A stretch of DNA of 64,000 nt from Magicicada septendecula. Lineage: Eukaryota > Arthropoda > Insecta > Hemiptera > Cicadidae. Position numbers and translations under genes: made by a program. The stretch is taken from positions 124,001 through 188,000 of the forward strand of contig JAWRYS010000671.1 of NCBI GenBank assembly GCA_034769895.1, written 5' to 3'. Positions 46,640 to 59,296 of this stretch are shown in pieces; the stretch's first letter is position 1, and each line of letters opens with the position of its first letter. The notes under the pieces were generated by a model that did no database searches, had not been told where the DNA came from, and saw only the letters and a program-made list of their open reading frames with translations.

Positions 46640-48365
46640 TTAATTTACACGTCGGAAGCTTCTTTTTTGGGACATTCTTGAATGAACTTTGTTTGGACAG
46701 TCTCTTTGCAAGTTCCAGCAGTAATCTGCCATCAAATGAGTATCCCATCTTCCTTTGTAGTGGTCCTCCATCGTTTTAATATCCTGGTGAAATCTCTCAC
46801 CTTGTTCTTCACTGGTATCGCCTAGATTTTCAGGGAAACGGTCCAAGTGGCTGTGTAAGAAATGAACCTTTATGCTCATGTTACATCCAAGGTCTGTGAA
46901 ATTGTTGAGCATACTGTTAACTAGTTCTTCATAGTTTTCAGCTTTGTGGTTGCCCAGAAAGTTTCTGACAACCAAGACAAATGACGTCCATGCTTTTCGC
47001 TCTGCCTCATTCATAGAATCTACGAAATGAGGATCATTTGTGAACTGTCTGATTTGAGGGCCATCGAAAATTCCAGCTTTAAGTTTTTCTGTACTTAGCC
47101 CAGGCATTGTTTGGCAAATGTATGCAAAGCATGGACTATCCTGATCAAGAGCCTTCACAAATTGTTTCATAAGACCAAGCTTTATATGCAGTGGAGGCAA
47201 GATGATTTTGTTCCGTCCAACTAAGGGTTCATGAATAACATTTCTTTCCCCAACAACCATGTTCTCCCTCGTAGGCCACTTTCTTCTTACCCAGTGATAT
47301 TGTTTTGCTCTGCTATCCCAAAGGCACAAGAAGCAAGGATATTTTGTGTAGCCACCTTGCTGACCAAGGAGAAAGTTTACCATTTTTAAGTCCACACAAA
47401 TTACCCATTCGTGTTCATGATACCTACCCTTATCCAAGACAAAATCTATGGTATCGTATTCTTCTTTCATTTTGGTTGAGTGAGCAAGTGGTATTGATCC
47501 AATTTTGTTTCCATTGTGCAAAAGTACACACTTCAAACTCCGCTTAGAGCTATCAATAAAGAGACGCCAATCATCTGGACAATATTTGGGAAGGCCCATT
47601 TTCATTAGGAGCCCTTTGACATCTTGACAAAATGCAAGATCGTTTTCTTGAGAAAAAAAGGGTAACAAATATTTTTCTCTTGTACAGTAGAATGTAATTT
47701 TTGTTTCATGATCAAGTAGATTCTTGTCACTCAACCTGGACGCAAGTACTTCAGAAGCTTGTTTTGAGAGGTTGAGATCTCTGATAAGGTCACTTTGGTT
47801 AAAACGTTGAGGAATTGATGATTTTCCCTCATAATCACTATCGTTACCTTGATCTATATCACAACAAGCATCAGAAAGTTTAAACTCATCCTCCGAGAGC
47901 TCCGTTAGCTGATGAAACGTTGGAATTGGTACTTCATCTGAATGAGGCTAAAACAGGATATGTCCACTTGCTGCGGTTATTTTGATTGATGCCATTAATA
48001 TTTACAATACAAAAATAGCAGTCATCAATGTGATTTTTGGGTTCTCTCCAAACCATCGGCACACCGAATTTCAGACTCCTTCTTTTTCCGTTAGTCCACT
48101 GGCGTAGGTGTTCGGTACAAGTTTTACAAACAATGTGTGGAGCCCACAGTTTATCTTGGTCACCAAGCCTAACGCCAAAGTATCCATGGTATGCTCTTTT
48201 CACAAAATCAGAAATAGTTTTTCTATTTTCTTTCAGTGTGTGCTCACCACATACGTAGCAAAATATATCAGGATGATTAACACAGCTCCTTCGACTGGAA
48301 TACATTTCTTTCTTTTCAATATAACTACAAAAACAGAACTTAGAGGTTATGTTGGATGCAAACAC
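46640..48365 (-). pseudogene. Uncharacterised transposase-like protein, one frameshift
   Basis: N-terminal frame from 48365 (Met21 at about 48305 may be the true start): three Cys pairs, CYVC (36-39), CKTC (80-83) and CYFC (116-119), suggest a zinc-binding domain. A single frame change near 47945 leads into a second frame running to the stop at 46640. In that part, counted from codon 47734, are LFIDSS (Asp61), VICVDLKMVNFLLGQQGG (Asp115), CFLCLWD (134-140), LPPLHIKLGL (179-188) and GERFHQD (312-318). Asp61, Asp115 and Glu310 or Glu313 could form a D-D-E RNase-H-like site. I know the family as common, uncharacterised invertebrate proteins. It is the only gene of the outer element, so transposase is a reasonable inference. 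Confidence 0.65.
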
Positions 48366-48534
48366 AAGGTTATATAAACAAATATGGCGTCTTAATAAAG
48401 CCTGCGGAGGGTGACGGACAGTGACGTGACGAAGAATCGAGTGACGGACAACATTCGACAGCTTGCTCTCGAAGTGGTAACATCAGCATCAGAACAACGC
48501 AGAAGAGGAACGCCTCGTCCTCTACGCATCTGCC

Positions 48535-50538
48535 ATGAAGAGGCTATCGCAGCAGTCAACGGAGGCGGCTAAGAAGAAGCCGCCGGGGAAGGATAAACAC
48601 TCGCCACATCGCCAGCGACAACACCAAGCGATGGAAGTGGACCAGCCGCCTTGCCAGCAAGACGAAGACAAGAAGCAGCAGCACACAACTGGGACCTGCC
48701 GCGCAGTGCCGGTAAGTGCGTTAGGTAGCGCTGTCCAGCGAAACCCGGGGAGTCCGAGAGTAGGGCTCACAAATAGAGATGCGGGTTGCGCCGCCACTGT
48801 GACGGTGTCACAGTTCGGCCCCCGGGTACCCGCTGGACAAAGAGCCGAGTTAGTCGGCAGTAGCCCAGCTCATAGTGTCCCCAAAGCACTGTGCGGCAGC
48901 AACGAGCCCCCCGGCCGGCCACTTGGGCCAGTCGGGAACCCTACGACTCGCGCGGGAAGCCCTGCTGAACCCGCGCAAGTTCGTGAGCAAAATCGGTCCT
49001 TATTAGGGCCGACCAAGCCCGCTAAGGCCGGACCTTCCGGCTGCACGGCCGCTAGTAGGCCAAGCAGCCCAAATCCTCTGCCGGAGTCTGACTCCCCAGA
49101 TATGGAGGCCTCGGCTTCCACCGACTGGGTGGCAGTAGGGCGCGGTGGCAAGCCGCGAAAGTCTCCCTCCCTGACCTCCTTGAGTTCGGCCACGGACTCG
49201 GCGGCACTCCAAGCCTCCGCTGAGGTTGCGACTAGTCGCACCTCCGAAGGAAGGGTCCCGCCGGTGTTCGTTACGAACGTCAGGGACGTGATCGGCTTCG
49301 TTCGCCGACTCCGTAAGACCGTTGCGCTGGCAGATAACGCATCTGTCAAGCTCCTTGCGAGCGAGACTGTGCGCGTTACCTGCCGCAGCGCATCGGAGCA
49401 CTTCGGAGTGGTCCAGTGGCTGGAACGTGAATCGTTCCAGTTCCACACTTACACGTTAAACCGCACCAAGCCTGTAGCCCTCGTCCTTCGGGGCCTGGAC
49501 ATACAGGCGGATCCGCAGGTCGTCGCAGACGAACTGTGCGACGCGGGGTATAAGGTTGTGGGAGCCTCACGTCTGTACACTACTTATGGCTCGCGTCGAC
49601 CACTCCCGCTGATAAGACTCCTGGCAGAGAAGGGCGAATCCTCCCAGGCCTTATTAGATTTAAAACGGCTTTTCGGGCTCTGCGTAAGCGTCGAGCCCTG
49701 CCGCCAGACCGGGCGACTTTCCCAGTGCCACAGGTGCCAGCGGTTCGGCCATAGCAGCTTCGGTTGCCGGAACGCGCCGACCTGCGTCCGCTGTGGAAAT
49801 GACCACTTGACGCAGGCCTGCGCGGTCCCGGCCAACCACCGATATTGTATTAACTGTGGCGGCGCCCATGCTGCTAACAACAGGCGCTGCCCAGTCTATA
49901 GCGAGCAGCTGGACAAGTTGAAGAAACCCGTCCAGCCTAAGCCTCGACATGTTAGTCAACCAGTAAAACCGGCCAAAGCCGCCGAACCTGTGGTCCGGAA
50001 ACCAGCCCCTAGGTCTGCTCCGGTTCCGAAACCCAACAGTGCAGTGAGCCCGAGCGAAGCTCCAAAGGCCAAACCAACCATCGCGCCCCCGGAACCGGAA
50101 CGCGAAGTCCCCCACTATACACAAGTCCCGCTGCCGGACGACGAGGAAATTGATCCTCCATTGCCGCCGCCACCCAAGCCTAGATTCCCCAGATCGGGCA
50201 AGAGAGTTAGGAACCAGGCCAAGAACACGGGCCAGCCTAAACCACCTGCCACTGGACCCAAGCCCGTCCACCAAAAGCCAGAGCGGCCACCCGCTCCAGT
50301 ACCAGCCCCCAAGGCTTCCACCGTCTCGCCCCGCCGCAGCTATGCAGCTGCCGCCAAGCGTTCTCCCCCGGCCTCATCTTCCGATGATCTCGCCGTCGTT
50401 TCAGACTTTCTGGCAAGCTACGACTTGCAGAAAGTAGCCCAGACTTTCCTTAAAATCAAGGAACGCTTGGCAACAGCCTCGCCCCAAGATAAGTTCCTCC
50501 TCTTGGTGGAAGCATGCCGTGTTACAGGTCTGTTATGA
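48535..50538 (+). CDS. LINE ORF1 (Gag-like nucleic-acid-binding protein)
   Basis: 667 residues. N-terminal half: low-complexity Pro/Ser/Gln-rich sequence (1-230). Middle: a PRE_C2HC-type domain (about 240-395) typical of Jockey-group Gag proteins. Then three zinc knuckles: CHRCQRFGHSSFGC (about 399-412), CVRCGNDHLTQAC (about 418-430) and CINCGGAHAANNRRC (about 439-453). The C-terminal region is Pro/Lys-rich. Such proteins bind the element RNA and escort it to the nucleus. The start at 48535 is the first ATG of the long frame. The last 25 bases overlap ORF2 in the -1 frame. Confidence 0.93.
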   Translation: MKRLSQQSTEAAKKKPPGKDKHSPHRQRQHQAMEVDQPPCQQDEDKKQQHTTGTCRAVPVSALGSAVQRNPGSPRVGLTNRDAGCAATVTVSQFGPRVPAGQRAELVGSSPAHSVPKALCGSNEPPGRPLGPVGNPTTRAGSPAEPAQVREQNRSLLGPTKPAKAGPSGCTAASRPSSPNPLPESDSPDMEASASTDWVAVGRGGKPRKSPSLTSLSSATDSAALQASAEVATSRTSEGRVPPVFVTNVRDVIGFVRRLRKTVALADNASVKLLASETVRVTCRSASEHFGVVQWLERESFQFHTYTLNRTKPVALVLRGLDIQADPQVVADELCDAGYKVVGASRLYTTYGSRRPLPLIRLLAEKGESSQALLDLKRLFGLCVSVEPCRQTGRLSQCHRCQRFGHSSFGCRNAPTCVRCGNDHLTQACAVPANHRYCINCGGAHAANNRRCPVYSEQLDKLKKPVQPKPRHVSQPVKPAKAAEPVVRKPAPRSAPVPKPNSAVSPSEAPKAKPTIAPPEPEREVPHYTQVPLPDDEEIDPPLPPPPKPRFPRSGKRVRNQAKNTGQPKPPATGPKPVHQKPERPPAPVPAPKASTVSPRRSYAAAAKRSPPASSSDDLAVVSDFLASYDLQKVAQTFLKIKERLATASPQDKFLLLVEACRVTGLL

Positions 50539-53234
50539 ACGGACAACCACGGCAATCCCTCAAGCGAGACCTCGAGCTCGTGGCGTGGAACGCCAACGGC
50601 CTCGCTTCCCGGCATTCTGAGCTCTTAGAGTTCGTTGCCCGTCACAAGCCCGACGTGCTTCTTCTTGGCGAGACGCACCTGACCTCGCATCGTCGTTTCC
50701 GACTACCCAACTACGTGTGCCACCGGGACGACCGGTCGGGTCGCGCAGGAGGGGGCACAGCCATCGCGGTGAAGGCGAGTCTTCGCCATCACCGCGTTGT
50801 CCTGCCTCAGCGGCGGAACCTCGAGTGCACCGCGGTCGAGCTCCATGGTGCTCTCGGCGGTCTACTCGTGGTTTCCGCCTACAAGCCTCCACACACGGAG
50901 CTCCTGTCGAACGATCTGGAGGCCGTCTTTGGAGCACACAGGAGGGTAGTCCTGGCGGGCGACCTGAACTGTAAGCACCCCGATTGGGGGAGCCGCTTGG
51001 CGAACCCAAACGGGACCCGCTTACGCAGGTATGCTGATGCGGCTCGGGTCACAGTCATGGGTCCTACCGGGCCTACGTACTATCCCTCTAGGGCTAACTC
51101 CCGCCCTGACGTACTGGACATTGCCGCGGTCAGGGGCGTTTATTGCCCGGTCCACGTCTCCGTCATTTCGGAACTGTCCTCGGACCACTGCCCTATCAGT
51201 GTGCATATAGCTACCCAGCACGCCACCGTCCGCGACGAGCGGCGGGTAATCGAGTGGGACCGCTTTGGCCCGGCGTTCAGTCGCCGCCTACCAGAGCATA
51301 TCCCGCTCGACACTACCCAGCATGTCGATGAGGCAGTTGCAGTATTCGACACAGCCGTAGTCTCGGCGGTTGACGTGTCCTCCCGGATGAAGCCGGGGCT
51401 CACGCCCGACTATCAGCGGATCCCCGACGAGGTGTCTCAGCTCGCTTGCGAGAGGAATCGCCTCCGGAGACGCTGGCAGAGGACTCGTGACCCGGCTGAC
51501 AAGGCTGCGTTCAACAGAGCGTCCGGCAAGTTGCGTCGCGACATGCTGGCGTTCCGTAGACGCAACTGGGAGCTAGCTGTAACACAGATGGATGGCCCTG
51601 CCGAGGACCGTAATGTCTGGCGGATTCCCAGTGCCCTAACGGGAAAGCGCAAACGCGCGCCTCTCCCCGCACTGGCCGGACCTGGCGGTCAACCCCTTGG
51701 CCGCCCCCTCGAGAAGGCAGAGTTCTTGGCTGACAGTTTAGAGCGCCAGTTCGCTCCCAACCCATCCAAGAACCCGGCCTTCACTGAGCAAATCTGCCGC
51801 GAGGTAGAGCGCTTTCTTTCGGCCGATATCACAGTCCAGCCGGAGCCCATCTCCCCGGAGGAGGTCTCTGAGAGGATTTTTCAGCTCAAGCCCCGGAAGG
51901 CGCCTGGCCCGGACGGAGTCATGAATTCCGCCCTCCATCGCCTTCCGGAGCGAGGAACCCAGTTCCTCACTGACCTGTTCAATTCATGCCTCAGATTGGC
52001 CTATTTTCCGGTGAAATGGAAAACGGCTACCGTAATCGTGATACCTAAGCCGGGAAAGAATTCTTCTCGCGTGGAAAACCTCAGGCCCATCAGCCTCTTG
52101 TCCGCGACGTCCAAGGTTTTTGAGCGTCTGATCCAGCGTAGGATCCGCGACCATCTAGAAAGACTAGACGTGCTGATCCCCGAACAGTTCGGCTTTCGTG
52201 AGCTGCACTCCTCGACTCATCAGCTGATGAGACTCGTGGAATGCATAACCGAGGCTGGCTGCCAGGGCAAACAGACGGCTGCGATCTTCCTAGACGTAGA
52301 GAAAGCCTTTGACCGCGTGTGGCACGAGGGTGTCCTTTACAAACTAACGGAAGTCCTTCTCCCAGACTGCTACGTTCACTTGATCGGCAGCTTTCTGCGA
52401 GACCGTAGCTTCCGAGTGAGAGTAGACCACGCTCTCTCTTCGGAGAGGCGTATTACCGCTGGTGTCCCTCAGGGAAGTGTCCTTGGGCCTCTCCTGTTCT
52501 CGTTGTTTGTCAACGACACGCCCCGAGTTCCTGGAGTGAAACTGTCGCTGTTCGCGGACGACACTGCGGCTTTTGCCTCAGAGCCGAACGCGAGTTATGC
52601 GGCAGTTAAGCTCCAGCGCCAACTCGACGCGTATGTCGGGTGGACCGATGACTGGAGAGTTGCCGTTAACGCTTCCAAGAGCGCCGCGGTAATATTCTCG
52701 CGAAAACGCAAGCGGCCTCGGCCGCTTAAAGTAGGCCCCGTCGAGGTGCCCTGGACCAACAGCGTCAAGTACCTCGGGCTCCACGTGGATTCCCGACTCA
52801 CCTGGCGAACCCATGCAAATTACATCCGACAACGCGCTTCGGCGCAACTCAGTAGACTCTGGCCCGTGCTATCTAATCCGGCAATGACCCCCCGGCTAGG
52901 TAAGCTCATAGTCAACACGTACGTGTTGCCGGTGATTACCTACGCCTGTCCTGTTTGGGGATACCTGGCTCGTGGTCATAGAATCACGCTCCAGCGCGTA
53001 CTCGACCGGGGACTGAAGCTCGCGTGCAAAGTCCCCCGGAGGTACTCTTCTCGTCTTTTGAGGAGAGGACTCGGTGTCCGCTCTCTTGATGACACCGTGA
53101 GACGCCTGGCGCGACGATTCTATGTTCGTTCCGACAGAGTGACCCACAATTCCCTCATTGCCGGACTTGGTAAATACACCCCGCGACCAGGTGAGTCCTG
53201 GAAGCGACCTCGTTTGCTAGTCCCGGTGGTATAA
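50514..53234 (+). CDS. LINE ORF2 (endonuclease and reverse transcriptase)
   Basis: 906 residues, intact. The AP-endonuclease domain (about 20-235) shows WNANGLA, GETH, AGDLNCKHPDWGS (about 147-159) and SDHCPIS (about 222), the metal and phosphate ligands that nick target DNA. The RT domain (about 450-720) has KAPGPDG, FLDVEKAFDRVWH (first catalytic Asp, about 591), PQGSVLGPLL (about 652) and LFADDTAAF (catalytic Asp pair, about 682). The C-terminal thumb and tail end at 906. Length and order match Jockey-clade ORF2. ORF2 starts 25 bases before the ORF1 stop, so translation probably depends on reinitiation or coupling. Confidence 0.95.
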   Translation: MPCYRSVMNGQPRQSLKRDLELVAWNANGLASRHSELLEFVARHKPDVLLLGETHLTSHRRFRLPNYVCHRDDRSGRAGGGTAIAVKASLRHHRVVLPQRRNLECTAVELHGALGGLLVVSAYKPPHTELLSNDLEAVFGAHRRVVLAGDLNCKHPDWGSRLANPNGTRLRRYADAARVTVMGPTGPTYYPSRANSRPDVLDIAAVRGVYCPVHVSVISELSSDHCPISVHIATQHATVRDERRVIEWDRFGPAFSRRLPEHIPLDTTQHVDEAVAVFDTAVVSAVDVSSRMKPGLTPDYQRIPDEVSQLACERNRLRRRWQRTRDPADKAAFNRASGKLRRDMLAFRRRNWELAVTQMDGPAEDRNVWRIPSALTGKRKRAPLPALAGPGGQPLGRPLEKAEFLADSLERQFAPNPSKNPAFTEQICREVERFLSADITVQPEPISPEEVSERIFQLKPRKAPGPDGVMNSALHRLPERGTQFLTDLFNSCLRLAYFPVKWKTATVIVIPKPGKNSSRVENLRPISLLSATSKVFERLIQRRIRDHLERLDVLIPEQFGFRELHSSTHQLMRLVECITEAGCQGKQTAAIFLDVEKAFDRVWHEGVLYKLTEVLLPDCYVHLIGSFLRDRSFRVRVDHALSSERRITAGVPQGSVLGPLLFSLFVNDTPRVPGVKLSLFADDTAAFASEPNASYAAVKLQRQLDAYVGWTDDWRVAVNASKSAAVIFSRKRKRPRPLKVGPVEVPWTNSVKYLGLHVDSRLTWRTHANYIRQRASAQLSRLWPVLSNPAMTPRLGKLIVNTYVLPVITYACPVWGYLARGHRITLQRVLDRGLKLACKVPRRYSSRLLRRGLGVRSLDDTVRRLARRFYVRSDRVTHNSLIAGLGKYTPRPGESWKRPRLLVPVV

Positions 53235-53846
53235 TCCACCAATCGCAGGTCGCTTCAGACCCCCCCCATAAGTAGATAAAAAGTATATATTGAACTCACC
53301 CAGACCCAGTGGCAGGAGTCCTTTCTGAGACTCGGGACACTGCACTACTCGCGACCCGCGCTTCGCGCGGGCCGCGCAACCCCCAGTTGTGTGTAATAAA
53401 GCCTGCAGTCAGCTGATTGTTGTACACAGAAGAAGAAGGGAAAATAACGAGGAACTAACACATGTATAAACCTTCACTTAACCACAACTGAACAGACTTT
53501 ATAGTAAAAGTGCTTATTAGTAAGTAACGCTGTATCTAAAAAATTATAGCTCATACAGAAAACGGTTTTTATATTTATAATCAGCACGACAGATATAGTT
53601 AAAATCAGCTACAAAATCTTAGGCACCAAGCAAAAAAATTTTTTTTGTTAACCTGTGTTATTGTAGCTTATTTAAACTTATCATTGACGTAAACAGTAAT
53701 TGTTTAAACTTGACAAAACTTGTAAGTCAATTACATTTCAAAAAACACACGAGTTTCAAATCGTTTGCTCCAACATTTAAAAAAATGTTTGGATTTCGGG
53801 GGGGATATGTCCCCCATACCCCCCTAGGTTCGCCCCTGGTAGTGAC

Positions 53847-54330
53847 GAAGGCAGTTCCATTTATTTAACAGTGTACGATTCCACAGTAAATATGAGTTAA
53901 TCTTTAAGTAAACTTATACGAAATAGTAGGCCTATACCATGTTTTGAATACCAATAAGAACATTTTATTAAGAAATATAATAGAGTTTAGAAATTGTTAT
54001 AGTTTGGTGAATAAAAAGCTTTGAAATAATGAGTACGGTACAGTTTTGTTCTTTTCCTTCATCTACTGGCTTTTTATTTGGAGGAAACCATAACGACTGT
54101 GTAGAGTAATGTACTGTACAACGTTTATATGCTCTTATTCTGTGTCTTCATAATGTTTCGTATATCTTCACGGGGGAAACTGTGTAACTGGGACGTTTTG
54201 TTGAAAACCAACTATCAACTGCTGTGCCGAAAAGTTGTCTGTAATTAGTGATTAAGAGCGTATTGATATTGTTATTCAGTCACGTTATTTGCAAGTAAAG
54301 TTGTCAAGACAACCGCTAACAGAGCGCGCC
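53847..54330. other. AT-rich flank, nothing recognised
   Basis: Sequence immediately right of the outer transposon's target duplication. No gene seen. Confidence 0.4.
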
Positions 54331-54515
54331 TCAGTCGGATACTAACGGCTTCATCGCAGCGGTCAAAGGCAGTCTTTTTAAAGGTTCGCGACGAGTCTGA
54401 CGAAATTTTGACGTTAGAAAAACAATTAGAAATGAGTGTCTTCGTCACTTAGTTTTAAAAAATCCGAATGATCCTTACGTGCCTTTTTTGTTATTCATAA
54501 ACTGATTATTGGCAG
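54331..54515 (+). promoter_or_regulatory. Possible promoter and noncoding first exon
   Basis: TCAGTC (54331-54336) matches the arthropod initiator consensus TCAKTY in a locally GC-richer stretch. GGTCA lies about 29 bases downstream, one base off the standard DPE position. A good splice donor, GGCAG then GTAAGTA, is at 54515/54516. The interval has only very short ATG frames, as expected of a 5' UTR. A gene on the + strand to the right would be implied; its coding exons were not found. Confidence 0.3.
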
Positions 54516-56381
<1,866 letters not shown>

Positions 56382-57038
56382 AAGGCGATAATAAATGTTA
56401 CTATAAGTCAGTATTTTAATATTTTTTGTATCTTGTGAATACTACCTCGTATATTAAATCTAAGCGAAAGCACTGGATTTAACCTAAGACAAATCCAACG
56501 TTTTTAGGATTTCTTGTGTGCCTGTGTAACCGTACCGTACTAGTTTGTGTCTGGCTGTGTATTTGGAGTATACTTTGGAGACAGCGAATGGCACAACGAC
56601 TAATTTAATTAATTAACTTTGGTGAATGTAATGTTTTTATTCGGGATGAGGAAGTTTTGTTGAGATTCATAGTCAGATTAAGTTTTCTAGAAAATAATTT
56701 TATTGTCTAGAATTTTTATATTTTCAAGTTTCGGATATTGCGGAGTTCCTAATTCTGACATAATTTTATTAATTAGTTATTTTAGTTAAGTAGGCCAGAA
56801 GGTATTGAAAGTTTTATTTTTTGAAAGCAGTGGAATGTTTCAAAATTAAGTTCTAAATAGCTAGATTTAATATCTCTTTAAAGTTAGATTTAAATTCTGA
56901 TTAACTTAATTTTTATTTTAAATTGGTTAGATAAATTTAAAAATTTAAACTTCAAAGTTAAATTAAATTTCGTTCATTTGATTCTTATATGTTAAAAATA
57001 ATAAGATTATAAAAATATTGTTATTTTATGGGACTGCC
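56382..57038. other. AT-rich noncoding sequence
   Basis: Nothing recognised. Confidence 0.4.
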
Positions 57039-57079
57039 TGTGTGTGCGCGCGCGCGCGCGCGCGTGTGTGTGTGTGTGT
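57039..57079. repeat. (TG)n-(CG)n-(TG)n tract
   Basis: About 40 bases of strictly alternating pyrimidine and purine with a pure CG core of about 20 bases, a strong Z-DNA-forming composition. Confidence 0.95.
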
Positions 57080-57094
57080 ACAGTATTGTACAGT

Positions 57095-57320
57095 GTAAAC
57101 AAAATACAGACCAATGAAGTCACTAATTACCAGCTTTAATTAGTCAGAAATAACAATGTGAAATCAACAAGGTACTCTCATACAATAATTCAAGTTAAAT
57201 TTCCAGACACGCAATAATAAAGTTAACTATTAAGAGTTCCGCTCTAATTAAACAAATAATCACTTTCCACAATCACTTAATCCGCACCAAAGAAATCGCT
57301 CGCTGTAACTAACTTTTAAG
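57095..57320 (+). repeat. Dispersed repeat, copy 2
   Basis: Diverged copy of 32110-32330 in the same orientation (shared blocks listed there). It begins about 15 bases after the alternating CG/TG tract. Confidence 0.65.
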
Positions 57321-59296
57321 CCGGCCGCTGTTGCTTACACAGGTCCCGCAGGTGTTCCAGAATAATTCTACATTCTTTTGGCAGCGTGCCAGCACAAGTT
57401 GCATTGTTACAAGTGTTCTTGAGTTGCGTTATTTCGATTTGGAGTTCGGAATAAGGGCAGTGTCTGAGGAAACAATTTTTCATAATATAGGCCTACGTGT
57501 AGTGTCTTATTAGGAACGTTCATGTAACATAGATTTGTTTGTATGTAACTATACGTGTGCGTGTTTCAGTGATAGGATTTCTGGTTAATGTGGGCCAGGC
57601 CATATGGTACACAAGAAGACAATATGTCTAGGACTACGTCCAGTCCGCCATTCCTATCTGCTTTAGCCAATTATCCGTTAGGACTGGGTGGCTTCGAGTG
57701 GGGGTTGTATAAGACGATTCATCCTAGTTTCAATATAATTTCGTTTGTATTGTGATTGTCATTGCCGTACAGTCTTCTCACACCGGATTAAAGCCGTATC
57801 CAATGAGAATTCATTGCGGATATCATCGTGACTGTTTCAGGCTGGATGGCAACCTAGTAGTTTAAAAAAATGTTTGTTGTGTTCAATTCACTGTGCCTTA
57901 GTTAAGGCAAATATATAACTAAATGATGACAAGACTGATTTAGTAAAGAATTTTAATTTAATTAATATTACAAATCTTATTTTGATTTATGTACGAGTAA
58001 AAGGAATGTTTAAAACGGTAAAACAGTTCTTTTACCGTTATGAAGATGTTATTACGTTAAAAAAAAGTCACTGCTGCTTCTTTATCTCATTTAAACACAG
58101 AAAGTACGTAATGAGGAACGTTTCAATCACAGTATCTTGTTCTCATAGAATACACGAATCTAGGCTAAGTTTAGAATAGCTTTGATGAAGACTAAAATGA
58201 CTTGCACATTACGGCTAGCACTAATTTATGATAATTTGTGATTAGAAAACATGTTTACATTAATAATTTCCAGATTTCAGGAGGATCGAAAGAATGTTCC
58301 TTATTCCGAAACGCATGGTGGCTACTATACATTTGTGATAATTATTACTTATCATACCAATTAAAAACGCAAGACAAAAAATAATTATTAAAAATATCGG
58401 AGCAAGGTATCATATTATTATCTAAATAAGGTAACTTTTAAAATTTAGGAAATAGTAGACTTAAGAAAATTATTAGACCGAATGTTGGGTGAGAAAATCA
58501 AGAGATAGGTAAGTTGAAATAGTGTACTGTTAGTGTTAATATAAACTTGGTATCAGTAGCTTTGTTTTCGGATTCTCCCTTCTAAAGTTATAATTACTAC
58601 TGTTTTCTAAAAAAATTTTTCTCGTCTTCTTTAGACACACATATATACACACATTATTTTCTTCTATAACCTTCCAAAAAGGTAAAAATCTGGTGTGAAA
58701 CATGACTTTTTCTTATCCATATAAGCACGTACTTTAAATTTAATTATAAATGTGATGCCTAGCTTTTAATATGTGCTTTTAGCAACTTTTTTCTTGTACA
58801 GGACAAGTAATACTTAAAATGGGACTTATAATTCCAGTTGCCAAGCCAGTGTCGATTGCATATTCCAATATTCATTTATTTCTATCAAAATGACAGGATA
58901 TTATTCACGTTAGATTTAGTATACAAATTAAATTACGTATTAAAATGAGATTTGATATAATGAATCACTAAACACATAAAATGTCTTCGGAGTCTTCACT
59001 ACATAATAGGCCTACATTATTTTCACTTTTTGGCATTAATTTTTGTTCGAAGGTGCGTTGTCAATTTTATTGAGTAATTAATGAGTTTCAAGCACAAAAT
59101 ACGTGATTGTAGATATTAAAATGATCGCATGAAATAAAAATAAAAATTCTTTGTCACAGAAACTACCAATTATGTAAAATACCAGATTACCGTAAATTAC
59201 CAAGATTGTAACCTGCCGATCATTACGTGTATCACGTTAAGCTAAGTTTTACAACTCAACATCAGGAACACTCATCTGTTTTATTATTACAGTAAA
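57321..59296. other. Noncoding, nothing recognised
   Basis: 57580-57840 is less AT-rich than its surroundings and could hold an exon, but no protein family or paired splice sites were recognised. Confidence 0.4.

Larger units (their letters stand above)
48406..53393 (+). mobile_element. Jockey-type LINE, apparently full length
   Basis: Flanked by a perfect 13-bp target duplication, TAATAAAGCCTGC (48393-48405 and 53394-53406). It contains a 5' UTR of about 130 bp and two intact overlapping ORFs. The element is markedly GC-rich against AT-rich surroundings. Both frames are unbroken, so it may be recently active. The 3' end before the duplication (CAGTTGTGTG) has no poly(A) tail. It inserted just upstream of the gene at 46640-48365. 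Confidence 0.93.
41767..53838 (-). mobile_element. Outer DNA transposon, 12 kb with nested insertions
   Basis: Both ends carry the identical 16-bp inverted repeat CAGGGGCGAACCTAGG and are flanked by the identical 8-bp duplication GTAGTGAC (41759-41766 and 53839-53846). Next to the repeats both ends have G-runs and ATTTCG motifs. Removing the nested hAT pair (42342-46310 plus one duplication) and the LINE (48406-53393 plus one duplication) leaves about 3.1 kb with one long gene (46640-48365, minus strand). The ends and 8-bp duplication are hAT-like. Confidence 0.85.

Noticed and set aside
48522..53234. Several minus-strand frames over 100 codons across the GC-rich LINE
   Set aside because: They are shadows of the intact ORF1 and ORF2; GC-rich coding sequence has few stops on the other strand.
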